Made by a program: the position numbers and the translations under genes
Shown: one piece after another, positions 6,648 through 12,689 of the stretch
Numbering within the stretch: the stretch's first letter is position 1
How the letters are laid out: every line of letters starts with the position of its first letter
Notes under the pieces: model-generated
What the model saw: only the letters and a program-made list of their open reading frames with translations
Databases searched by the model: none
What the model was told of the DNA's origin: nothing
Assembly (NCBI GenBank): GCA_039208045.1
Contig: JBCCRH010000142.1
Span: 1 to 12,689 of the forward strand
DNA: 12,689 nt
Source of the DNA: JBCCRH01 sp039208045
GTDB taxonomy: Bacteria > Bacteroidota > Bacteroidia > Chitinophagales > Saprospiraceae
Reading direction: 5' to 3'

Positions 6648-7784
6648 TTAGTATTTCACCATTTCCTCATCTACTTGTTCCGCCCACGCTCTTATGCCCC
6701 CTTCTAAATTATACACTTCCGTAAATCCTGCTTCTGCCAGCAGCCATTCTACCACCTGCGCACTACGCTTACCCGTGCGGCAGTGCACCACCACCTTCTG
6801 GTCTCGCCTAATTTGAGCGAGCTGCGCTTCTAGCTGCCCTTTCGGGAGCAGCAAACCTCCCAAATTTGCGATCTCATACTCAAAGGGCTCACGCACATCG
6901 ATAAGTTGATGCGGAATACCCTCCTCACGCCAAGCTTTCAGCTCCTGTACGGAGATACTGGGGAGCTGTTCAGCGGCCGACTTTTTTGGGACACCACAAA
7001 ACGCCTCATAATCAATCAATCCCGTGATGTTTACTTCCTGATGTTTGCTGATCTTCAACGTACGCGTAGAAAAATCAGCAGCATCCATCAAGAAGAGTTT
7101 CCCACTAAGCGGCGTACCAACCCCACTCAATAACTTGATGACTTCATTGGCCTGAAGGCTACCGATAATACCCGGTAACACCCCAATGACACCACCTTCT
7201 GCACAATTGGGAACCAAATTGGGCGGTGGCGGAACAGGGAACAGGTGCCGATAATTGGGCCCGCGCGTGCCGTCGGCCTCCACGGCATTAAAGACGGATA
7301 CTTGGCCTTCAAAACGAAAAATAGAAGCGTAGACATTAACTTTTCCAGCCAGGACGCAAGCGTCATTGACGAGGTAGCGGGTAGGAAAATTATCGGTTCC
7401 ATCTGCTACAATATCATAGTCCGCTATAATTTCCAAGGCATTTGCGGAGGTAAGGGCGGTTTGATATACTTGTATATCGATATGGGGATTCAAAGCTAGT
7501 AAGCGCCTTTTAGCTACCACTGCCTTAGGCTGGCCAATATCTTCCATCGTGTAAAGCACTTGGCGTTGCAAATTGGTAGTATCCACCACGTCAAAGTCGA
7601 CGATGCCAATATTTCCCACTCCGGCGGCAGCCAAGTAGAGTAGGAGCGGGCTACCCAAGCCTCCTGCTCCAACCACCAATACCCTGCCCGCCTTTAATTG
7701 CTGCTGCCCCTCCAATCCAAAAGAGGGGAGCGCTAAATGCCGAGCATAGCGTGCTAATTCTTCATTTTTTAGCTGGGTATCCAT
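6648..7784 (-). CDS. moeB: MoeB/ThiF-type adenylyltransferase fused to rhodanese (MoeZ-like), zinc cysteines absent
   Basis: A 378-residue E1-like enzyme in two parts. Residues 1-260 form the MoeB/ThiF/HesA fold: GAGGLGSP nucleotide loop (40-46 region), VDFDVVDTTNLQRQ with R74, GQPK with K87, DGTDNF with D131, and NCAEGGVIGVLPG with C194. Residues about 275-375 form a rhodanese domain with active loop HCRTGKRS (C335). Such fusions adenylate the C-terminal glycine of a small sulfur carrier (MoaD/ThiS-type) and supply persulfide sulfur for molybdopterin, thiamine or tRNA thiolation. The carrier is not in the window, so the pathway is open. Most MoeB/ThiF proteins bind zinc through two Cys-x-x-Cys pairs. 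Here the first is N177-x-x-H180 (GPNYRHLF) and the second (CPxC before LIDYEAFCG) is absent. The start is the first ATG and the length is usual. Confidence 0.92.
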   Translation of the reverse strand: MDTQLKNEELARYARHLALPSFGLEGQQQLKAGRVLVVGAGGLGSPLLLYLAAAGVGNIGIVDFDVVDTTNLQRQVLYTMEDIGQPKAVVAKRRLLALNPHIDIQVYQTALTSANALEIIADYDIVADGTDNFPTRYLVNDACVLAGKVNVYASIFRFEGQVSVFNAVEADGTRGPNYRHLFPVPPPPNLVPNCAEGGVIGVLPGIIGSLQANEVIKLLSGVGTPLSGKLFLMDAADFSTRTLKISKHQEVNITGLIDYEAFCGVPKKSAAEQLPSISVQELKAWREEGIPHQLIDVREPFEYEIANLGGLLLPKGQLEAQLAQIRRDQKVVVHCRTGKRSAQVVEWLLAEAGFTEVYNLEGGIRAWAEQVDEEMVKY

Positions 7785-7868
7785 CAGTATCGTTCGTTTT
7801 TAACTTTTCCTTTATTGGTACAACAAAGAATACCTGATTTATGGTAAATAACAAATCAAAATTTTCAT

Positions 7869-7876
7869 TATTTTTG
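7869..7876 (+). promoter_or_regulatory. Bacteroidota -7 element (TATTTTTG) for the surface-protein gene
   Basis: An exact match to TAnnTTTG in the context TTATTTTTGTGACA, nearly identical to the element at 1779 (TTATTTTTGTGTCA). No TTG stands at the expected -33 distance. If used, transcription would begin near 7883 and give a leader of about 180 nt, unusually long beside the roughly 15-20 nt leaders predicted elsewhere in the window. Confidence 0.4.
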
Positions 7877-7919
7877 TGACAGCTTTGAGTATTTAGATTT
7901 TTTATTTTCCCTTAATCCG

Positions 7920-8036
7920 ATGAACATTATGGCTATACATTTACCCAATGCATGCTCCTCCAGGGGCTGCCCTCGACCTTCCTTTGTATCAGTTACTCAC
8001 CCTAATCTTTCTAACTATTTAATGTACAGGCCCTAA
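7920..8036 (+). CDS. Possible 38-codon upstream ORF in the leader
   Basis: ATG at 7920 with a second in-frame ATG three codons later, and stop TAA at 8034-8036, 27 nt before the main start. The peptide begins MNIMAIHLPNACSS and has two cysteines and several prolines; it resembles nothing I know. It is short enough to arise by chance. Its position inside the predicted leader of the giant surface-protein gene is the only reason to list it. Confidence 0.15.
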   Translation: MNIMAIHLPNACSSRGCPRPSFVSVTHPNLSNYLMYRP

Positions 8037-8052
8037 GCTGTGCCTGCCTGTA
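8025..8052 (+). repeat. Inverted repeat just before the surface-protein start
   Basis: TACAGGC (8025-8031) and GCCTGTA (8046-8052) form a perfect 7-bp inverted repeat with a 14-nt loop. It ends 11 nt before the ATG at 8064 and overlaps the stop of the upstream ORF. It could form a small leader hairpin near the ribosome site. There is no T-tract, so it is not a terminator. Confidence 0.3.
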
Positions 8053-8063
8053 AAAGTACTTCT

Positions 8064-11000
8064 ATGAACAAATATGCATTGGTCTATTTGCTGTTGTGCT
8101 GGGGTGTGCCCTTGGCCTGTGTCATCGGACAAACGGATGCCGCTCCGCAGCTAGCTATCCCAGGGGATTTCTTGCCACCCTTCGAAAATTTAAATAACGT
8201 TTTGCCTGCTGGCCTTGATCTAAATGAAGATGCTGCCATCGATATTGTACCGCCCTGTAGTTGCAGAGGCGAGCTTGTCATTCAGAATGGAGCAGCTGCA
8301 ACGGAAGGTCTATTTGACGATCAAATCATAGTGGCCAGCGGAGTAAGCGGGCAGCAGTGGTTTTTAGAGAATTCCGCCAACGTACTTGATCCACTTACAC
8401 TAAACACCTTATCGGCGGGAACGCCCATCCCAGAAGTTGGGAATACGGGAATTTACGTGCTTCCTATTGCCCATAAAAGTGATCTTGGGTACTTTGCTTT
8501 TGTGCATGCCCCAATGGTTGATCCAAGTGTGGTTTTAGGACCCATTACTAACACCTGTTATTATCCAAATGCTAAGATTGAAAATCTTAGTGAAGTCTAC
8601 TGCGATAGTGAAGCTCCGATTACGCTCTTTGGTACTGCCTCTTCTGGCTTTGATGACAATATCACCGATTTAGTGCCTATTTCTACCCTGTGGAAGATTG
8701 AACGTCTGGATGATGGAGCAGTATTCAACACCAATATCTTTGATCCTACTACATTGGGAACAGGCGACTACAAAGTATCCTACACCTTTGGTGGCGATCC
8801 TACTCCTTTTTATACCGATAATAAGACGGGGTGTAGTACCACTGTAGAGGCTTTTACCACTATTCGTCCGCCACAGCTGATGGCTTGTAATTCGAGTGTG
8901 AATATCACCTTGCCCCCTTCGTCTTGTGAAGTTCAGGTGGTACCTGCTATTTTGCTGACGACCAATGTGGTGACAGACGACCTATTTGAGATCAGCGTGA
9001 TTGGGCCTCAGGGGCAAAATTTAGGTGATGTGGTGCCAGCGGAGTTTGCTGGACTGCCTTTGATTGGAGATATTAGAGATTTGTGCTCTGGGCAAAACTG
9101 CCTGACCGATATTATGGTGAATGATCTGGCCGCACCAGTAATCAATTTACCAGCAGACATTACACTCACTTGCGCGCAGGATACCGACCCCATCATCACG
9201 GGGATGGCTAGCGCTTCCGATTGTTCAGATATTTCGATTAATTATGCAGATGAGTCGGTGCAGACTTTATGTGGAAATCCCAAAGTGGTGATTACTAGAA
9301 CCTGGGTGGCTACTGATGCCTTTGGCAATACGTCGGAAGCAGCACAACGGATCGAAATTAATCGCGCAGCGATGGAAGATTTTCGCTTTCCTAGAGATAC
9401 GATATTTGAATGTTCGGATGTGCAGGCCGATCCTTCCATTACACAAGCCACTGCCACAGGAGCGGGTCTCCCTAACTTAGTCGAATTACCAATCTGTGGA
9501 TTATTCTATGTACATGAAGATGATACAATCGGCCTATGTGGCGATCCCAGTACCAATTACGTAATCGTTAGAGAGTGGACTGTTCTGGAAGAGTGTGGCT
9601 TTCAGCCTATAGATATGGATGGTGAAGGGAAAGACAACATCCAATTGATTCGAGTGCTTGATCAAACTGGGCCATCTATCAATGCTAGTTCATTTCCGGT
9701 ATTCACTAACCTCTCTCCCGATATGAACGGAATAGGTAACTGTTCCTCTACGGGCTTCATTCCCCCTGCCGACTTGATTATAGATGGCTGCAATGACTAT
9801 ACTTATACCATTCTTACCCCAATAGGGGAAGCGGAATATACCAATGGAGTAGATGGACAAGCAGGTGGATTTATTCCCTTTCCGGGCCTTCCCATTGGTG
9901 TTCATACTATTACTTATCGCGCTGCAGATGATTGTGGCAATGTGACTAGTGAAATGGTGGAGGTAACGGTTTTAGACAACAATCCTCCTCTGATGATTTG
10001 TGAAAACATGCTGAGTTTAGTGCTTACTTCAGATGGAAACGGACGCATCTTTCCTTTTAATATTGATAGAGGAATCCGCGATGATTGCTGTGAAGGAGAT
10101 ATCCGAATGAAGATAGAAGGGGAATCGGATGCTGCTTTTCGCCCTTTTATTGATTTTTTCTGTGATAATGATACTATTCCGGTGGTGGTGCGCGCCTGGG
10201 ACTGTTATGGTAATTTTAATGACTGTACTGCTGACGTGATTGTGGAAGATCGAGTGCCTCCCTTTGTAGCCGTGGCAGTAGATGATGTTTCCCTGACGTG
10301 CCAAGATGATTTTGATCAATATTTAGATAGCGCTTTCGATGCGCCTGAGTTTGGCGATAATTGCAATTTTTCGCTTTCCTTTAGTATGGAAGAAGAGATA
10401 GATAGCTGCGGTATTGGTACCCTCACTCGAACGTGGACGGCAAGAGATAACCCTAACAACCCACCAGCCGTATTTACGCAAGTGGTACAATTAGAGGCAG
10501 TGCATAGCTATCGCTTTTCGGTGCCAAGTGATGCTACTGTAGCCTGTAATGTAACTACATTTGATGATATTGAGGTGCTATCTACTTCCTGTGATTTACT
10601 GGATATTAGTGTGATGGAAGAGGTCGTTTCAGTGCCAGAGGATACGGCCTGCCTGAGAATTTTGCGCACCCATCAGATCGTCAATTGGTGCGAATATGAC
10701 GGTAGTTCGGAGCCTATTGAGCTGCCTCGTTGGGATGGTATTGATCTGAATACCCTTACGGGGGATAGCTATGTGGCCCAAGCCGATGGCATCGAAATAT
10801 TTAGAGAAGGTCTTACTTTAAGCGTAGATATAGGGCCTTCTTCTGGTTATTATCAATACCAGCAAATTATTACGGTTTATGATGATGTGCCGCCTGAGGT
10901 AAATGCCATTGGAGAATCAGTTTTTTGCGTGCCCGCTGATTTTTCAGGGGAAAGCTGCTTTGGTGAAGTAAATTTTCCGGTTAGCATTACAGATAATTGT

Positions 11001-12689
11001 ACCGATTCTGTAGAAGTGATACAGAGCTTGTACCTCAATAATCAGTCGGTAGTGAATGATATTTACGGGGAATTGATGGTAGATGGAAGTGATGAGTGGC
11101 GGGTAGTTGGTACCTATCCAATTGGTAATCATGCTTTTATTTTCTCCGTGTTTGATGATTGTGGTAATTTTGGAGAATACTTTTTACCCTTTTCGGTAGA
11201 AGATTGTACGGCTCCCACTTTTGTATGTCCTGATACGTTTCGGGTAGAGTTACCTATAGAGCAAAGTATCGCTTTGAGCCCCAATGATATTTTGACAGAT
11301 TTGAGTGATAATTGTGGGGTAGCATCGCTTGCATTTGACCCTTCTTTTGTTCAGTTGGATCGCGCTGTTTCTTGCCAAGATATAGGATACACTACGCTTG
11401 AGATTTGGGTGCGTGATTTTGCAGATAATCGCAGTACTTGCTCGGTTGTATTGGAGGCTCAAGATGCGGACGGCACTTGCATTGGTTTCTTTGACATTGG
11501 TGGTTTTGTGCTTTCGCAAAATGGTGATCCGTTAGGTGATGTGGAAACTAAGCTCACTGGGCCATCAGTGGGAGATAGCTATCAAACGGATACAGAGGGG
11601 GCCTTTACTTTTTCTTCCATGCGTGAAGGAGGGCCTTACACCATTACCCCATTAAAAGATACTGATCATGGTAATGGGGTAAATGTACTTGATCTACTCT
11701 TGGTTACTCGGCATATTCTTGCGGTATTGCCTTTAGATTCCCCTTATAAGGTAATTGCTGCGGATGTTGATCGCTCAGGAAGTGTTTCGGTAGCAGATTT
11801 GATTGCTATACGACGGGTGATTTTGACGGTAGACTCTGTTTTTCAAGGTAATACCAGTTGGCGAATTGTGCCTGAATCTTTTGTATTTGCCAATCCTACT
11901 AATCCATTACAAGAAAATTTTCCAGAAAGCTCTACTATTTTTGATCTTAACCAAGATACTTACGTCAATTTTGTGGGGATAAAAACAGGTGATGTAGATA
12001 ATACGGCAATAGTAGATCAAAACCTGCAAAGTATTGAGCCTAGAAATTTAGGTACTACTTCCTTATCTTATATAGATCGGCAATGGGAGCGGGGGGCCGC
12101 TTTTGAAACTGAATTCAGTATAGCCGCTGAGGCCTTAGAAGGGTTTCAGCTAGAGCTTGGCATGGATGCTTCGATTTTGGATAATATTCGAGTTATCCCT
12201 GGTGCAGGTATGGAAGCTGTACATTTTAACACCAATTACTTGGATAGTGGTCACTTGCCTATTTGTTGGACTGCTCAGGGGACAGTAGATACGGTTCGAT
12301 TTAGTTTGCAAGCTACCACTAGCAGGCTCAGCCAAACACAAGACCTCATTTGGATAAGTCAAGCTCAATTACGCCCCCTTGCTTATCACAAGCAGGACGA
12401 GATAAAATTAGAAGCCAGAAAACTGGTGCTTCGCGCTATAGCTAACACACCTACCCCCACTGAGTGGTCGCTTTTTGAGAATTATCCAAATCCCTTCGTT
12501 TCAAAAACCAATATAAATTTTTATCTTGCAGAAAGTTGTGAAGTTCAGCTAAGTATATCCGATTTTTATGGTAATATAATGTATCAGCAGCAAAAAAGCT
12601 TAGCTGCTGGTAACCAGACTATTAGCTTGGATCGTAGTGTTTTTGGGGCGGCTGGTGTTTATGCAGTTATTTTAAAAGTTGGAAATACA
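8064..12689 (+). CDS. Giant type IX-secreted modular surface protein (HYR/Ig-like, dockerin-like), stop codon just beyond window
   Basis: One frame of 1,542 codons runs from ATG 8064 to the last base with no stop. Residues 1-22 are a signal peptide (cleavage likely after CVIG). Residues about 64-160 form an N-terminal module starting PCSCRGELV. From about 352 to 1140 lies a tandem array of Ig/HYR-like beta modules. Their boundaries are marked by V-x-D-x-x-(P/A/G)-P: VNDLAAP 352, VLDQTGP 531, VLDNNPP 636, VEDRVPP 727, VYDDVPP 938, VEDCTAP 1045. A DxxGN motif and cysteines recur within modules. Residues about 1142-1196 resemble a carboxypeptidase-regulatory domain. Two 12-residue calcium loops of dockerin type follow (1199-1210 and 1234-1245), then a degenerate third near 1294-1305. 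Residues about 1338-1458 may be cohesin-like. The end (1467 onward, ENYPNPF) is a type A type IX sorting domain. It is probably cleaved and anchored at, or released from, the cell surface. Function (adhesin or scaffold) is inferred; no catalytic domain is visible. Only a few residues seem missing. Confidence 0.9.
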   Translation, partial: MNKYALVYLLLCWGVPLACVIGQTDAAPQLAIPGDFLPPFENLNNVLPAGLDLNEDAAIDIVPPCSCRGELVIQNGAAATEGLFDDQIIVASGVSGQQWFLENSANVLDPLTLNTLSAGTPIPEVGNTGIYVLPIAHKSDLGYFAFVHAPMVDPSVVLGPITNTCYYPNAKIENLSEVYCDSEAPITLFGTASSGFDDNITDLVPISTLWKIERLDDGAVFNTNIFDPTTLGTGDYKVSYTFGGDPTPFYTDNKTGCSTTVEAFTTIRPPQLMACNSSVNITLPPSSCEVQVVPAILLTTNVVTDDLFEISVIGPQGQNLGDVVPAEFAGLPLIGDIRDLCSGQNCLTDIMVNDLAAPVINLPADITLTCAQDTDPIITGMASASDCSDISINYADESVQTLCGNPKVVITRTWVATDAFGNTSEAAQRIEINRAAMEDFRFPRDTIFECSDVQADPSITQATATGAGLPNLVELPICGLFYVHEDDTIGLCGDPSTNYVIVREWTVLEECGFQPIDMDGEGKDNIQLIRVLDQTGPSINASSFPVFTNLSPDMNGIGNCSSTGFIPPADLIIDGCNDYTYTILTPIGEAEYTNGVDGQAGGFIPFPGLPIGVHTITYRAADDCGNVTSEMVEVTVLDNNPPLMICENMLSLVLTSDGNGRIFPFNIDRGIRDDCCEGDIRMKIEGESDAAFRPFIDFFCDNDTIPVVVRAWDCYGNFNDCTADVIVEDRVPPFVAVAVDDVSLTCQDDFDQYLDSAFDAPEFGDNCNFSLSFSMEEEIDSCGIGTLTRTWTARDNPNNPPAVFTQVVQLEAVHSYRFSVPSDATVACNVTTFDDIEVLSTSCDLLDISVMEEVVSVPEDTACLRILRTHQIVNWCEYDGSSEPIELPRWDGIDLNTLTGDSYVAQADGIEIFREGLTLSVDIGPSSGYYQYQQIITVYDDVPPEVNAIGESVFCVPADFSGESCFGEVNFPVSITDNCTDSVEVIQSLYLNNQSVVNDIYGELMVDGSDEWRVVGTYPIGNHAFIFSVFDDCGNFGEYFLPFSVEDCTAPTFVCPDTFRVELPIEQSIALSPNDILTDLSDNCGVASLAFDPSFVQLDRAVSCQDIGYTTLEIWVRDFADNRSTCSVVLEAQDADGTCIGFFDIGGFVLSQNGDPLGDVETKLTGPSVGDSYQTDTEGAFTFSSMREGGPYTITPLKDTDHGNGVNVLDLLLVTRHILAVLPLDSPYKVIAADVDRSGSVSVADLIAIRRVILTVDSVFQGNTSWRIVPESFVFANPTNPLQENFPESSTIFDLNQDTYVNFVGIKTGDVDNTAIVDQNLQSIEPRNLGTTSLSYIDRQWERGAAFETEFSIAAEALEGFQLELGMDASILDNIRVIPGAGMEAVHFNTNYLDSGHLPICWTAQGTVDTVRFSLQATTSRLSQTQDLIWISQAQLRPLAYHKQDEIKLEARKLVLRAIANTPTPTEWSLFENYPNPFVSKTNINFYLAESCEVQLSISDFYGNIMYQQQKSLAAGNQTISLDRSVFGAAGVYAVILKVGNT

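Larger units (their letters stand above)
7785..8063. other. Intergenic region between divergent moeB-like and surface-protein genes
   Basis: 279 bp without an established gene. It holds an exact -7 element at 7869-7876, an upstream ORF of 38 codons (7920-8036) and a short inverted repeat (8025-8052). The first part, up to about 7915, is very AT-rich; the part after about 7940 is more mixed. For the leftward moeB-like gene I see no exact TAnnTTTG; TATTCTTTG (7832-7824 area, minus strand) is a loose match only. Confidence 0.6.

Noticed and set aside
6643..6660. Terminator between the LuxE-like and MoeB-like genes
   Set aside because: The 5-bp gap and flanks hold only a 4-bp GGTG/CACC pairing without a T-tract.
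8084..12368. Many minus-strand ORFs of 60-100 codons opposite the large surface protein
   Set aside because: They lie wholly within one uninterrupted 1,542-codon plus-strand frame with signal peptide, modules and sorting domain; none has a recognisable domain.
1..12689. CRISPR array, insertion sequence, prophage or tRNA
   Set aside because: I read both strands for regularly spaced direct repeats, transposase motifs, terminal inverted repeats and cloverleaf arms and found none.

Overview
The window looks like chromosome from a free-living member of the Bacteroidota, probably the Saprospiria (Lewinella/Haliscomenobacter-like). This rests on three things seen in the sequence. A very large surface protein carries a type IX secretion (Por) C-terminal sorting domain and HYR/dockerin-like modules. 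Several intergenic regions contain the Bacteroidota -7 promoter element TAnnTTTG, and clear Shine-Dalgarno sequences are missing. A lipoprotein has the DGDGDLG style common in this phylum. The genus is inference. No tRNA, rRNA, CRISPR array, insertion sequence or phage gene is visible.

Layout. Positions 1-484 (minus) hold the N-terminal part of a DnaQ-type DEDDh exonuclease that runs off the left edge. Diverging from it is a secreted DUF1343/NamZ-type exo-beta-N-acetylmuramidase (518-1732). A MipB/TalC-class transaldolase follows with its own promoter and a strong terminator (1814-2540). Facing it on the minus strand are an orphan antitoxin-like protein (2536-2829) and a uridine phosphorylase (2888-3772). 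A 19-bp near-palindrome carrying two opposed -7 elements separates the phosphorylase from a rightward pair: an ArsC/Spx-like thioredoxin-fold protein and oxygen-dependent coproporphyrinogen oxidase HemF, coupled through TAATG. HemF overlaps tail-to-tail with a small lipoprotein gene (5090-5587, minus). Diverging from that is a LuxE-like acyl-protein synthetase (5638-6642). It converges on a MoeB/ThiF-rhodanese fusion (6648-7784, minus), which lacks the Cys4 zinc site usual for its family.

The right third (8064-12689) is one open frame of 1,542 codons without a stop. It has a signal peptide, a tandem array of about 90-107-residue Ig/HYR-like modules, a carboxypeptidase-regulatory-like domain, dockerin-type calcium loops, a possible cohesin-like domain, and a type IX sorting domain cut just before its end. 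A leader of about 180 nt with a 38-codon upstream ORF and a small hairpin precedes it.

Functionally this is mostly housekeeping: nucleotide salvage, pentose phosphates, haem, sulfur transfer and wall-sugar recovery, followed by a large surface or secreted protein. No obvious new defence or mobile system is present. The most unusual items are the zinc-site loss in the E1-like enzyme, the overlapping divergent promoter palindrome, the orphan antitoxin-like gene, the stand-alone LuxE-like enzyme, and the dockerin plus cohesin-like arrangement of the surface protein.
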